Origin: S015-6 sp964384945 | GTDB taxonomy: Bacteria > Desulfobacterota > DSWW01 | Length of the DNA: 48,894 nucleotides | Assembly: GCA_964384945.1 (NCBI GenBank) | Contig: CAYLMK010000035.1 | Location: 1 to 48,894, forward strand | Direction: 5' to 3' | Part shown: in pieces, positions 33,562-41,787 of the stretch | Position numbering within the stretch: position 1 is the first letter of the stretch | How the letters are laid out: each line of letters opens with the position of its first letter | The notes under the pieces: generated by a model | Told to the model about the DNA's origin: nothing | The model's input: the letters and a program-made list of their open reading frames with translations, nothing else | Database searches by the model: none | Made by a program: the position numbers and the translations under genes

Positions 33562-34671
33562 ATGCGAAAGAAACTGGTCAAAGGGAACGAGGCGGTCGCC
33601 ATGGGCGCCATGGATGCCGGCTGCAGGTACTACTTCGGCTATCCGATCACCCCGCAGAACGAGATTCCAGAGTATCTTTCCCAACACTTGCCCAAGATCG
33701 GCGGGGTATTCATTCAGGCCGAGAGCGAGATCGCATCCATCAACATGCTCCTGGGCGCCGGAGCGAGCGGCGTGAGGGCCATGACATCCTCTTCGAGTCC
33801 GGGGATTTCCCTGAAACAAGAAGGGATCTCTTACATGGCGGGCTCGGAGGTCCCCGGCGTGATCGTGAACATGTCCCGGAGTTCGCCGGGCCTGGGAGGG
33901 ATCTCCGCCTCTCAGGGGGACTATTGGCAGGCCGTCAAGGGAGGCGGGCACGGGGACTATCATCTGATCGTGCTCGCCCCGCACTCGGTGCAGGAACTCT
34001 ACAGCCTGACCGCCCGGGCCTTTGACTTGGCCGACAGGTACCGGAACCCGGTCATGGTCCTGGGTGACGCGGTGCTCGGACAGATGAAGGAACCCCTTCT
34101 TCGTGAGCTGCCCCCTCCCATGGAGTTGCCGCCCAAGGATTGGGCGGTCGGCGGCAGGAAGGGCCGGCCCCAGAATGTGATCAAGTCGCTCTACCTGGGG
34201 GAGGGGGAGTTGGAAAAGCATATCTGGAACCTCGTTGAGAAATACGAACGCGTCAAGAGAGAGGCCGTCCTGGTGGAAACCAAGGCGGTCGAGGATGCGG
34301 ACCTGATCCTCGTGGCCTTCGGAACCGCGGCCCGCATCTGTAAGACTTCTCTCAAGATGGCCCGTGATCAGGGCCTTCGCGTGGGGCTCGTCCGACCGAT
34401 CAGCCTGTTCCCGTTTCCGACCGAGGTTCTTCGTAGCACATCGGAGAGGACGAAGAGGTACCTGGTCGTGGAACTGAACGCGGGCCAGATGGTCGAGGAC
34501 GTCCGCCTGTCCGTCGGGCCGGAGGCGGAGGTGTTCTTTCACGGCCGACCCTGCGGGGCCGGGTCCCTGCCGAAGCCGAACGAGATCCTGGAAAAGATCC
34601 ATTCGGTGTGCACGGGCTCGCCCCCACGCATGGAAAGGGAGCAAGGGAACATCTATGAAACTCGTATTTGA
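33562..34671 (+). CDS. vorB: 2-oxoacid:ferredoxin oxidoreductase alpha subunit, VorB-like
   Basis: 369 residues. LVKGNEAVAMGAMDAGCRYYFGYPITPQNEIPEYLSQ, MTSSSSPGISLKQEGISYMAGSEVPGVIVNMSRSSPGLGGIS and GGGHGDYHLIVLAPHSVQELYSL match the VorB (2-ketoisovalerate) branch more than pyruvate or 2-oxoglutarate enzymes, by recollection. Oxidatively decarboxylates branched 2-oxoacids to acyl-CoA. The stop lies 17 nt inside the beta gene, indicating coupling. Exact substrate remains uncertain. Confidence 0.9.
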   Translation: MRKKLVKGNEAVAMGAMDAGCRYYFGYPITPQNEIPEYLSQHLPKIGGVFIQAESEIASINMLLGAGASGVRAMTSSSSPGISLKQEGISYMAGSEVPGVIVNMSRSSPGLGGISASQGDYWQAVKGGGHGDYHLIVLAPHSVQELYSLTARAFDLADRYRNPVMVLGDAVLGQMKEPLLRELPPPMELPPKDWAVGGRKGRPQNVIKSLYLGEGELEKHIWNLVEKYERVKREAVLVETKAVEDADLILVAFGTAARICKTSLKMARDQGLRVGLVRPISLFPFPTEVLRSTSERTKRYLVVELNAGQMVEDVRLSVGPEAEVFFHGRPCGAGSLPKPNEILEKIHSVCTGSPPRMEREQGNIYETRI

Positions 34672-35407
34672 TCATCCCAAGAGCCTCAAGGAAACGCCCT
34701 TTCACTTCTGCCCCGGGTGCCACCATGGGCTGATTCATCGCATCGTGGCCGAGGCGATCGACTTTCACGATCTGCAGGAGGTCTGTATCGGCGTGGCCTC
34801 CGTGGGCTGCAGCGTCTTCCTGTACAACTATTTCGACGTGGACGTGGTCGAGGCGCCTCACGGAAGGGCGCCCGCGGTGGCGACCGGGGTCAAACGGGTC
34901 CATCCCGACAAGATCGTCTTCTCGATCCAGGGGGACGGGGATCTGGCCGCCATCGGGACGGCGGAGATCATCCACACGGCCAACCGCGGCGAGAACATCA
35001 CGATCATCTTCGTAAACAACACCACCTACGGCATGACGGGGGGACAGATGGCCCCCACGACCCTGCTGGGGCAGGTGACAACGACGTCCCCTTATGGAAG
35101 AGAATTTCAGCAGGACGGCTATCCGATCCGTATGGCGGAGATGCTCGCCACCCTGGAGGGTTCCGCCTACGTCGCCAGGGTGGCCGTGGACAAACCGGCG
35201 AACCTGATGAAGGCGAAACGGAGCATCCGTGAGGCCTTCCGCATGCAGAAAGAGGGCATGGGGTTCAGCTTCGTCGAGGTCTTGTCCGCCTGCCCCACCG
35301 ATTGGAAAATGAGTCCGCTGGATGCCTGCAAGCGGGTCGAGGAAGAGATGATTCCTTACTTCCCCCTCGGCGTTTTCAAGGAACGGCAGATTGCGGATCA
35401 CCTGTGA
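34655..35407 (+). CDS. 2-oxoacid:ferredoxin oxidoreductase beta subunit
   Basis: 250 residues, the thiamine-diphosphate-binding subunit: FHFCPGCHHGLIHR (one 4Fe-4S ligand set) and the TPP motif GDGDLAAIGTAEIIHTANRGENITIIFVNNTTYGMTGGQ. Overlaps the alpha gene by 17 bp and precedes gamma by 25 bp. Confidence 0.94.
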   Translation: MKLVFDHPKSLKETPFHFCPGCHHGLIHRIVAEAIDFHDLQEVCIGVASVGCSVFLYNYFDVDVVEAPHGRAPAVATGVKRVHPDKIVFSIQGDGDLAAIGTAEIIHTANRGENITIIFVNNTTYGMTGGQMAPTTLLGQVTTTSPYGREFQQDGYPIRMAEMLATLEGSAYVARVAVDKPANLMKAKRSIREAFRMQKEGMGFSFVEVLSACPTDWKMSPLDACKRVEEEMIPYFPLGVFKERQIADHL

Positions 35408-35432
35408 CAGGGGCAAAGGCGAAAGGGCAAGT

Positions 35433-36020
35433 ATGTATCACGATGTGGTGATTGCAGGTTTTGGCGGACAGGGTGTTCTGTTCATCGGCAACCTGCTCGC
35501 AGAGGCCGCGATGGAAGAAGGCTTTCACGTCACCTTCATGCCGGCCTACGGCGTGGAAATGCGGGGGGGCACAGCGAACTGCAATGTGATCGTGTCGTCC
35601 GAAGAGGTGGGCTCGCCGATCACCGATTCCCCCCTGTCGGGCATCATCATGAACGAGGCCTCGATCGTCCGGTTTCTTCCCTCCATCCGGAAGGGCGGGT
35701 TCCTCTTCTACAACAGTTCCCTGATCCCGGCGGAGGCGGTTTCGCGCAAGGACATCCATGTTGTTCCCGTGCCGGCCAACGATCTCGCCCAGAAGGTGGG
35801 CAACGCGCAGGTCGCGAGCCTCGTGATCCTGGGCTGCTTTGTGGAGTGGACGCAGATCCTCCCGAAGGAGGCGTTTCCCGCCGCCCTCGACGAGATGATC
35901 TCCCCGAAAGCGAGGGAGAGATTTCTGCCGATGAATCTCGCTGCCCTTGAAGAGGGGATCCGGTACGCTCGGGAATGCAAACGAGATGGCTCGCCGGTCC
36001 GGGCCGCTGAATCGGCATGA
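35433..36020 (+). CDS. 2-oxoacid:ferredoxin oxidoreductase gamma subunit
   Basis: 195 residues. VVIAGFGGQGVLFIGNLLAEAAM, VTFMPAYGVEMRGGTANCNVIVS and SPLSGIIMNEAS are gamma-subunit hallmarks. Completes the delta-alpha-beta-gamma set. Stop close to, and possibly overlapping, the regulator gene's upstream ATG (ATGA at 36017). Confidence 0.94.
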   Translation: MYHDVVIAGFGGQGVLFIGNLLAEAAMEEGFHVTFMPAYGVEMRGGTANCNVIVSSEEVGSPITDSPLSGIIMNEASIVRFLPSIRKGGFLFYNSSLIPAEAVSRKDIHVVPVPANDLAQKVGNAQVASLVILGCFVEWTQILPKEAFPAALDEMISPKARERFLPMNLAALEEGIRYARECKRDGSPVRAAESA

Positions 36021-36064
36021 GCCCGCCGATCTTCTCGAAGGCCTTGGAAAGGGAGGAGGAAGCG

Positions 36065-36649
36065 ATGCAAGGGGACGATCAGGAGCAATACCTTCAAATC
36101 GGTGAGAAAATCAAACGGTTCCGGGAGGACAACAACCTCACCCTGCAGGACATGGCGGAGCGAACCGGCTTCTCAACGGCCGTGTTGTCCCAGATCGAGA
36201 ACCATCTCATCTCCCCGCCGCTGGGGACCTTGATACGCCTCGCGCGGGCCTTGAACCTGAGACCGGGTCATTTTTTTGACCAGCATGCGGACAAACCCTT
36301 TACGCTGGTGCGGAAAGACGAACGCAGACCGGTCAGCCGATTCGCTTCCAAGCGGGGGGTCCAGTACGGCTACTCCTACGAATCGCTCGGCCACGACATG
36401 AAAGACCGCCACATGGAGCCCTTCCTGGTGACCCTCGAACCGGCGACCCTGGCGAGTCCGAAGCCCGCCTCCCACGAAGGGGAGGAGTTTCTCTTTGTCC
36501 TGGAGGGAGAGATGGTCGTGACCCTCGGCGATTACAGCGACGTGTTGCAGCCGGGCGACGCCATCTACTACGATTCGAACATCCCGCACCTCGTCCAGTG
36601 CGGGGGGGGGCAAAAGGCCCTCATCCTCGCCGTGATCTACTCGGGGTAG
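36065..36649 (+). CDS. XRE-family regulator with C-terminal cupin domain
   Basis: 194 residues: helix-turn-helix at residues about 12-66 (KIKRFREDNNLTLQDMAERTGFSTAVLSQIENHLISPPLGTLIRLARAL) and a cupin barrel at about 120-190 (EGEEFLFVLEGEMVVTLGD, LQPGDAIYYDSNIPH). Such proteins sense small molecules in the cupin pocket. GGGAGGAGGAAG precedes ATG 36065; an earlier ATG at 36017 has no such site. Probably regulates the oxidoreductase operon it ends (inference). Confidence 0.92.
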   Translation: MQGDDQEQYLQIGEKIKRFREDNNLTLQDMAERTGFSTAVLSQIENHLISPPLGTLIRLARALNLRPGHFFDQHADKPFTLVRKDERRPVSRFASKRGVQYGYSYESLGHDMKDRHMEPFLVTLEPATLASPKPASHEGEEFLFVLEGEMVVTLGDYSDVLQPGDAIYYDSNIPHLVQCGGGQKALILAVIYSG

Positions 36650-36663
36650 CCCGGCCAAGGCGC

Positions 36664-37083
36664 TCATTCCCCGATGATCTTGATGAGGACCCGCTTCTTG
36701 CGCCGTCCGTCGAACTCGCCGTAGAAGATCTGTTCCCAGGTTCCGAAGTCGAGCTTGCCCTCCGTGACGGCGACGACCACCTCTCGGCCCATGATCTGGC
36801 GCTTCAGGTGGGCGTCGCCGTTCTCTTCCCCCGTGCGGTTGTGCCGATACAGAACGATGGGGTCATGGGGAGCCAGCTTTTCGAGCCACTCCTCGTAATC
36901 CTGATGCAGACCCGATTCGTCGTCGTTGATGAAGACCGATGCCGTGATGTGCATCGCGTTGACGAGTGCAAGGCCCTCCCGTATTCCGCTCGCCTTGAGG
37001 GCTTCCTCCACATGGGAAGTGATGTTGATGAATCCGACCCGTTCCGGCACGTTGAACCACAGCACCTTTCGGTAGCTCTTCAT
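36664..37083 (-). CDS. yjbQ: YjbQ-family (UPF0047) protein
   Basis: 139 residues. NAMHITASVFINDDESGLHQDYEEWLEKL, HNRTGEENGDAHLKRQIMGREVVVAVTEGKLDFGTWEQIFYGEFDG, with the conserved histidines of the family. Some members show thiamine-phosphate synthase activity; the physiological role is open. The ATG follows GGGAGGATCC. Last gene of a minus-strand run from the PAP2 gene. Confidence 0.95.
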   Translation of the reverse strand: MKSYRKVLWFNVPERVGFINITSHVEEALKASGIREGLALVNAMHITASVFINDDESGLHQDYEEWLEKLAPHDPIVLYRHNRTGEENGDAHLKRQIMGREVVVAVTEGKLDFGTWEQIFYGEFDGRRKKRVLIKIIGE

Positions 37084-37193
37084 GATGGATCCTCCCGGTT
37101 TCTTTAAGTCAGCGCCGTTGGCTGCAAGGTCCCGGTTCTGCCGCAGGCCGTCCGACGCATTTCGGGTCGGGACACCCCCCTGAAAACGCGGAT

Positions 37194-37721
37194 TCAGGAG
37201 ACCGGGGCGCGCAACAGGAGCCGCAGGCAGACCCGCCAATCCGAGCCCTCCGCGATCTTGGCGGAAAGGGACGGTGCAGGGCAGGCCCGCAACTCCCCCT
37301 CTTCGAGGACAAAGACTGCGAGTTCGGTATAGAGTCTCCTCAGGTCGTAGGAGACATCCCAGACGCGGGTGTCCTCGAACAGGACCGCTCGCAATCGCTT
37401 TTTCTTCAAAGGCCCTTCCAGCCAGAACCGTATGCCCGGCATCCTTCCGGGAGTCCTCGAAAGGCAGTACGTGATTTCGAGAAAGCTCATTTGTTCGAAG
37501 CCGAGCATCCGGGGCAGCATGCCGAGGATCGCCTCGGGCTGCTTCTTGATCGATACGGCGAGCCCGGGCACATCCCGCTCCAGGTCGGTGATTTCCGCGG
37601 TCACTGCCCGCAGGAACGTCCTCAGGCAGGCCGTGTAGCGGTCCGCGAGCGCGGGGTCGACATACACGAGATCGCGACGGGCGGAAACCATCTTCTTGCG
37701 GCCGGGACGCTCCTTTTCCAT
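37194..37721 (-). CDS. Protein of unknown function
   Basis: 175 residues, basic N-terminus (MEKERPGRKKMVSARRD), no signal or membrane segment, no motif recognised. It follows the rhomboid gene by 18 bp, so is probably co-transcribed. Likely a real gene by position and regular composition. Confidence 0.65.
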   Translation of the reverse strand: MEKERPGRKKMVSARRDLVYVDPALADRYTACLRTFLRAVTAEITDLERDVPGLAVSIKKQPEAILGMLPRMLGFEQMSFLEITYCLSRTPGRMPGIRFWLEGPLKKKRLRAVLFEDTRVWDVSYDLRRLYTELAVFVLEEGELRACPAPSLSAKIAEGSDWRVCLRLLLRAPVS

Positions 37722-37739
37722 GGCAGTCTTGGTCCGTCT

Positions 37740-38459
37740 TCAATGCACGTAAGGCGGCCTGTCAGGGTCGTTGCCGCCGTCGATCACGCGGAACTTCTTC
37801 TTGAGCCTCCTCAATTTCCATTCGAGATACCGTCTGTGCAGCCTCCGGAAGTGGCCCCAACCGCGCAGGTAGACGTAGCCGATGACCAGGCCGCTCAGGT
37901 GGGCGAGATGGCTGACGCCGCTCCCCGGCAGGGTGAGGGTGGAATAGAAGGCGATTGCGCCGATGAAAAGCACGAAGTGCTTGGCACGGATCGGAAGCAC
38001 GAACCAGAGCAGAATCTGGCGGTCCGGGAAGAGGAGCCCGTAGGCGAGCAGGACCCCGTACAGGGCGCCGGAGGCCCCGATCGTCGGGACGATGCTCGAG
38101 GAGGTCATCAGGGCGACAAAGATTCCTGCCCCCGTTCCGCAGACGAAGAAATACTTGACAAAGAACCGGCCGCCCCACACCCGTTCGAGTTCGCATCCGA
38201 ACATCCAGAGCACAAGCAGATTGAAGGCGAGGTGCAAGAGCCCGTCATGAAGAAAAAGGTACGTGACCGGTTGCCACAGAAAGAGACGGCGGGTGACGAG
38301 GGCCGGCACGAGCCCGAACCAGGGTTCCAGCGGGAATCCGAAAAGCCTCTGCGCAACGGCCTGCAGGAAGAAGGCGGCCGCCGACCCGATCAGGAAGACC
38401 TTCACAGCCGGGGTCGTGGGACCGCCGAGGCTGAACTGGACTCTCTGGGGGCTTTGCAT
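37740..38459 (-). CDS. Rhomboid-family intramembrane serine protease
   Basis: 239 residues with about six membrane helices. Catalytic Ser in TIGASGALYGVLLAYG and His in GVSHLAHLSGLVIGYVYL; WQPVTYLFLHDGLLHLAFNLLVLWMFG contains the L1/helix 2 HxxxN-type motif. Cleaves membrane proteins within the bilayer. ATG 38459 is chosen with AGGA 8 nt upstream; the frame is open to 38561. The C-terminal tail is strongly basic (RRLHRRYLEWKLRRLKKKF). Confidence 0.93.
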   Translation of the reverse strand: MQSPQRVQFSLGGPTTPAVKVFLIGSAAAFFLQAVAQRLFGFPLEPWFGLVPALVTRRLFLWQPVTYLFLHDGLLHLAFNLLVLWMFGCELERVWGGRFFVKYFFVCGTGAGIFVALMTSSSIVPTIGASGALYGVLLAYGLLFPDRQILLWFVLPIRAKHFVLFIGAIAFYSTLTLPGSGVSHLAHLSGLVIGYVYLRGWGHFRRLHRRYLEWKLRRLKKKFRVIDGGNDPDRPPYVH

Positions 38460-38511
38460 GTCCCGGATCCTGTCTCCCGACCGCTCCATGCCAAGAGGAT
38501 GGTCAGAGGCC

Positions 38512-39603
38512 CTATTCCTCCTGCAGAGGGTCGCCCTTTCTCGTTTCCCGGAGCGACTCATCGATCATGGATCGCACCATGTCGCGTATCCGGCCCCTGA
38601 GGGGCCCGTCCAGGGAATCCCAGACCCTGCTGTCGATCTTCCGGTTGATCCATTTCTCGAGAGTCTCCTCCGCCCGCAGGATGTTTACATACAGCGTGTT
38701 GAGGATCCTTCTTCGGATGTATACGAAATAGATCGTCGCCGTCAGCGCCATCGCTGCCAATACGTCCAGAACGTAATGCTGTTTGATGAGAACCGTCGAG
38801 AAAGAGATCCAGAGCGTGAGCAGCAGGATCAGCATGCCGCGGACCCGGTGCACCTCGAGTATGGTCAGCGCCGCAAGAAGAGACATCGCCACGTGCAGGC
38901 TGGGAAAGCAGTTCCAGGGCTTGTCGGCGCCGTAAACGATTGCAAGCACCCAGGTGGAAAAAGATTGAACAACCAGCGCCGGTCTGTCGATCGAGACAGG
39001 ATAGACCAGGTAGACCAGGTAGCAGACACACATGACCGTGATGTAGGCAAACGAAAAGAGGCGGAAGAAATCCCGCTGATGGATGAACAGGAAGGGCAGA
39101 AGGAAGGTGGGATAGATCGTCAGATAGATGAAGACGAACTCCGGGCGCAAGGGGATGTTCCGCTCCCAGGCAAAGGTCGGGAGGGTGTGGGTCGCCTGTG
39201 CTTCCGTGATGTGGGCGACCAGGAAGTACCCTGCGGCCCAGATCCCGAACATCAGCAGGGCCAGAAGGACCTGCGTGTAACGTTGAAAGAAGCTCTGCGG
39301 CGCCTCTTCGGGCTGCTCCGCCTCGCCCCCGAGGGCGGGCAGCAGCCTGTTCCGATTCGTTACGAGAATGCTGATGAGGACAGTCGCAAAGGGTATCCCC
39401 ACCAGGATGATCAGGCTCTTGAAGAGGTAACGGATTTCGAGGAGGAAAAACACCTCTTCGAGGAACATGAAGAGGCAGGAGAGGACCAGCCCGACAAGGT
39501 AGTAGAAGAGGATCCAGCGCACCCTGTTCTGGCGCCACGTAATGATCCAGTCGGTTCGCCGCTCCCGCAGAACATTGAGGCGCGTGTCGATCGAGCTCAG
39601 CAT
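38512..39603 (-). CDS. PAP2-superfamily membrane phosphatase
   Basis: 363 residues, multiple membrane helices. The active-site pattern is PWNCFPSLHVAMSLLAAL ... STVLIKQHYVLDVLA, as in PAP2/inositol-phosphorylceramide-synthase-like enzymes (SLHV and QHYxLDV with two catalytic His and one Asp). Probably dephosphorylates a lipid phosphate or transfers a phospho-head group. The C-terminal 70 residues are soluble and charged. Upstream of rhomboid on the same strand. Confidence 0.88.
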   Translation of the reverse strand: MLSSIDTRLNVLRERRTDWIITWRQNRVRWILFYYLVGLVLSCLFMFLEEVFFLLEIRYLFKSLIILVGIPFATVLISILVTNRNRLLPALGGEAEQPEEAPQSFFQRYTQVLLALLMFGIWAAGYFLVAHITEAQATHTLPTFAWERNIPLRPEFVFIYLTIYPTFLLPFLFIHQRDFFRLFSFAYITVMCVCYLVYLVYPVSIDRPALVVQSFSTWVLAIVYGADKPWNCFPSLHVAMSLLAALTILEVHRVRGMLILLLTLWISFSTVLIKQHYVLDVLAAMALTATIYFVYIRRRILNTLYVNILRAEETLEKWINRKIDSRVWDSLDGPLRGRIRDMVRSMIDESLRETRKGDPLQEE

Positions 39604-39785
39604 GCGGTGCTTGCCCTCTCTCTGCCTCCTGCCGTACGTTCGGTCCGAACCTGATCGGCCCTGCCGTCACGGCCAAGATTACAGGTTGGGTCGGAGCACT
39701 GTCAATTTTTTCCGCGGCCTTCTTTTTCGCGTTTCTCTATGAAACAATACCGTTTTCATGCTTGGCTCGGAAGCCGGAGGAAGGG

Positions 39786-39977
39786 ATGAAAGACGTGGAG
39801 GAGGTTCTGCTTTTCTTGGGGAAGATGACGAGGCAGACGGAAGAGGACCTTGCGTTCCAACGAGGATCGGATCCCGATGACGAATGGCTGAAGTTCCTGG
39901 AAGGGAAGTTGCACGCCTTCAGATTGGTGCAGGGTTTTGTTGCGGATTTGCAGAAAAGGAGAACGGGGCTTCACTGA
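39786..39977 (+). CDS. Small acidic protein, unknown function
   Basis: 63 residues, MKDVEEVLLFLGKMTRQTEEDL..., mostly predicted helical and charged; no motif. A strong GGAGGAAGGG precedes the ATG. Divergent from the PAP2 gene. Confidence 0.55.
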   Translation: MKDVEEVLLFLGKMTRQTEEDLAFQRGSDPDDEWLKFLEGKLHAFRLVQGFVADLQKRRTGLH

Positions 39978-39996
39978 CCTCGATGCGATCCCCCGG

Positions 39997-40031
39997 AAAA
40001 AAAGGGGGCCAGCCGATTACGGGCTGACCCC
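39997..40031 (-). terminator. Intrinsic terminator on the minus strand
   Basis: Minus-strand stem GGGG-T-CAGCC / GGCTG-G-CCCC (one internal mismatch) followed by CTTTTTTT. It serves the small gene at 40090-40326. Confidence 0.82.
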
Positions 40032-40089
40032 GGAAGAAAGAGGGGGATGAGACATCGCCACTCCTGATCGGCATTTGGCGCGAAGAAGG

Positions 40090-40326
40090 TTAGGGTTCGG
40101 GTGGGGTGCACCGGGAGGCCGCCGTGGAGGGGGAAAGCAGGAGGGAGTCTCCGGCGTGGTCGAAGGTCGCGGGCGGATCCATGGTCGATGAGCCCGGGGG
40201 AGCAGGGCGGGAAATCGGCAGGGAAGGAACGACTGCGTGAGATCCGAGCACAAGACACCCCTCGGGGAGCCCGAAAACGCACAGACAGAGCAGGAAGGCC
40301 CCCAGCGCGAGTCGGATCGGGTTCAT
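40090..40326 (-). CDS. Small exported or membrane protein, unknown function
   Basis: 78 residues beginning MNPIRLALGAFLLCLCVFG, a signal-peptide-like segment, then a low-complexity proline/serine tail. CAGGAG lies 8 nt upstream of the ATG and an intrinsic terminator follows 58 bp after the stop; both support a real small gene despite weak coding signal. Close to the tRNA-Arg insertion site but outside the element. Confidence 0.5.
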   Translation of the reverse strand: MNPIRLALGAFLLCLCVFGLPEGCLVLGSHAVVPSLPISRPAPPGSSTMDPPATFDHAGDSLLLSPSTAASRCTPPEP

Positions 40327-40600
40327 TCTCGGGTCTCCTGCCCCGATGGGGGGCCGTGAGGGTGGGAGTGTTGCCGGGCGGGCCTCGTTCTGGCCGATGG
40401 GGGGCATCAAAATGCATGCCATCAGGCAGCACATCAAAGAACCGAATGCTTCCGACATGTTAAGCCGGCAAGGGGGCCTCCCGACGTGCAAGAGAGGAAG
40501 GCCATGGGAGGAAATGCGTTTCCACTATTGGGAAACCGCTCTGACGATAGGATGCGTCCCCGGAGGCGAAAAGGCAGGGAGCGCAAAGAGAAGTGGAGAA
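40327..40600. other. Gene-poor stretch before the tRNA-Arg promoter
   Basis: No supported gene or RNA; contains only the leader of the small minus-strand gene. Confidence 0.3.
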
Positions 40601-40629
40601 TGGAAAAATCTCAAGGCATTTGTTATGAT
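40601..40629 (+). promoter_or_regulatory. Candidate promoter of tRNA-Arg(CCT)
   Basis: TGGAAA (40601-40606), 17-nt spacer, TATGAT (40624-40629); about 37 nt before the tRNA 5' end. Confidence 0.5.
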
Positions 40630-40665
40630 GGCCTCCGACGGAGTCGGAATCGTTCTCGTGGACAC

Positions 40666-40704
40666 GCCCCCGTAGCTCAGGCGGATAGAGCACGGGATTC
40701 CTAA
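40666..40704 (+). tRNA. 5' half of tRNA-Arg (anticodon CCT), interrupted after the anticodon loop
   Basis: GCCCCCG acceptor strand, TA, D arm GCTCAGGCGGATAGAGC, then anticodon stem CGGGA and loop TTCCTAA (anticodon CCT). A normal gene would continue TCCCG and a T-arm. Here the sequence changes to TTCGAAAATGCG and no matching 3' anticodon strand, T-loop or CGGGGGC acceptor strand follows within several hundred bases. This marks the left junction of an integrated element; the 3' half should be beyond the window. Confidence 0.85.
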
Positions 40705-41230
40705 TTCGAAAATGCGTTATTTTCTGATACTTTAGAATACCGCTAAATACTCGGAAGGCCTACCAGAAACCCTCTTTTCTCATTCCCGGTCGATTGCGGT
40801 AAATCCTGGTATTTCAGGGGTCGAAATGGCCCCGTGATGCACCATACGTGCACCACACTGACGCCGGGACCATGCATCCCGTGCGCGGTATGGAGCGCCA
40901 CAGGAGCCTAAAAATAGAACTTGACATGATTTTCAAAATCTGTATAGTTGGGGTTAATTCGTGAGTATCCCCTCTTGTGCGAGGGACAGGCCGGGAGGCC
41001 CGGGCGTCGCAAGGCGACCGGTCGGCCAGTTCGAGGAGGAAGGCAAGATGTTCTCACGCTACCCGGAAATGGTCGCTGGTTGTGGTGGCTGGCGCCCCCA
41101 TTGGACGGGATTTCTCCTCTGCTGAACACAGTTCTACGTTATGATGTGCGTGGCCGTCTGATCCGCATCAGGCACGGCGGCGCATTCGTCTGTTCGGCGT
41201 GTGGAAGATCCCCGTCAGAAGGAGCCTTCC
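40705..41230 (+). other. Non-coding left end of the element (probable attachment arm and leader)
   Basis: No supported gene. Just after the junction is a perfect inverted repeat GAAAAT-GCGTT-ATTTTC (about 40709-40725), and near 40837-40856 a direct repeat of TGCACCA; both could be recombinase arm or core sites. A promoter follows at 40921, leaving a leader of roughly 275 nt before the first HTH gene. Confidence 0.4.
40921..40948 (+). promoter_or_regulatory. Strong early promoter with palindromic operator in the spacer
   Basis: Perfect TTGACA (40921-40926), 16-nt spacer, TATAGT (40943-40948). The spacer is almost wholly a perfect palindrome, GATTTT-C-AAAATC (40928-40940), where a bound repressor would block the polymerase. 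It would drive the rightward gene block of the element. Confidence 0.75.
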
Positions 41231-41476
41231 ATGCCGAACATCCCCCTCGAAACCGATTCCCTGTCCCGTGTCCAAGCCTGGCGTGAATCCAAGCTGGGCC
41301 GGTCCTACCTGCTGTGGGCCATCCGCAATGGTATCTTGCCCGTGCGCCGGCTGCCTGGCCGCAAGCATACGCGGATACTGAGATCGGACCTGGCCCGCTT
41401 CCTCGAGGCTCTCCGTCACGCCGAGACCGAGGACGACCTGCGCCGCGCAATGGCCAAGAAGGGGGGCGCGTCATGA
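41231..41476 (+). CDS. Small HTH protein, excisionase-like
   Basis: 81 residues. The middle reads YLLWAIRNGILPVRRLPGRKHTRILRSDLARFLEAL, the winged-HTH pattern of excisionase/MerR-like DNA-binding proteins (short recognition helix, wing RILRSDLxxFL). AAGGAG precedes the ATG. Stop overlaps the next gene by ATGA. First gene after the early promoter. Confidence 0.7.
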   Translation: MPNIPLETDSLSRVQAWRESKLGRSYLLWAIRNGILPVRRLPGRKHTRILRSDLARFLEALRHAETEDDLRRAMAKKGGAS

Positions 41477-41787
41477 GCCCCCCTGCAGTCTCCGTTAGCA
41501 AGACACCACGCCAGCCGAAACGGTCTACCAAGATCTCCGCCGAGGACCTAAACAAGATCTTGGTCCGTGTGCAGCTCCTCGATTGGCTCGGATACGAGGA
41601 GGTCGCGGCCTTACGTCGAAAGGCCGTGCAGACCGTCCGAAACTGCATGCGGCCTGAAATCCTCGACCGGAGCATCCGGGTCCGGTTCGATGGCCACAGC
41701 CCGCGTTTCAACAAGGCCGACCTGCTGGCCGCGATCGATGCGGGCCTGTTCGCCAGGCCGCGGAAAGGACACGGGGGGCGCGGATGA
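41473..41787 (+). CDS. Small HTH protein, divergent excisionase-like
   Basis: 104 residues. LLDWLGYEEVAALRRKAVQTVRNCMRPEILDRSIRVRFDGHSPRFNKADLLAAID suggests an HTH with a wing and a final R/D-helix as in excisionase folds. Starts and ends with ATGA overlaps to its neighbours. Binding site unknown. Confidence 0.62.
   Translation: MSPPAVSVSKTPRQPKRSTKISAEDLNKILVRVQLLDWLGYEEVAALRRKAVQTVRNCMRPEILDRSIRVRFDGHSPRFNKADLLAAIDAGLFARPRKGHGGRG

Noticed and set aside
40705..41100. Group I intron in tRNA-Arg(CCT)
   Set aside because: Such introns occur in this tRNA in other bacteria, but no 3' exon (TCCCG strand, T-loop, CGGGGGC acceptor) is found downstream and phage-type genes follow instead.
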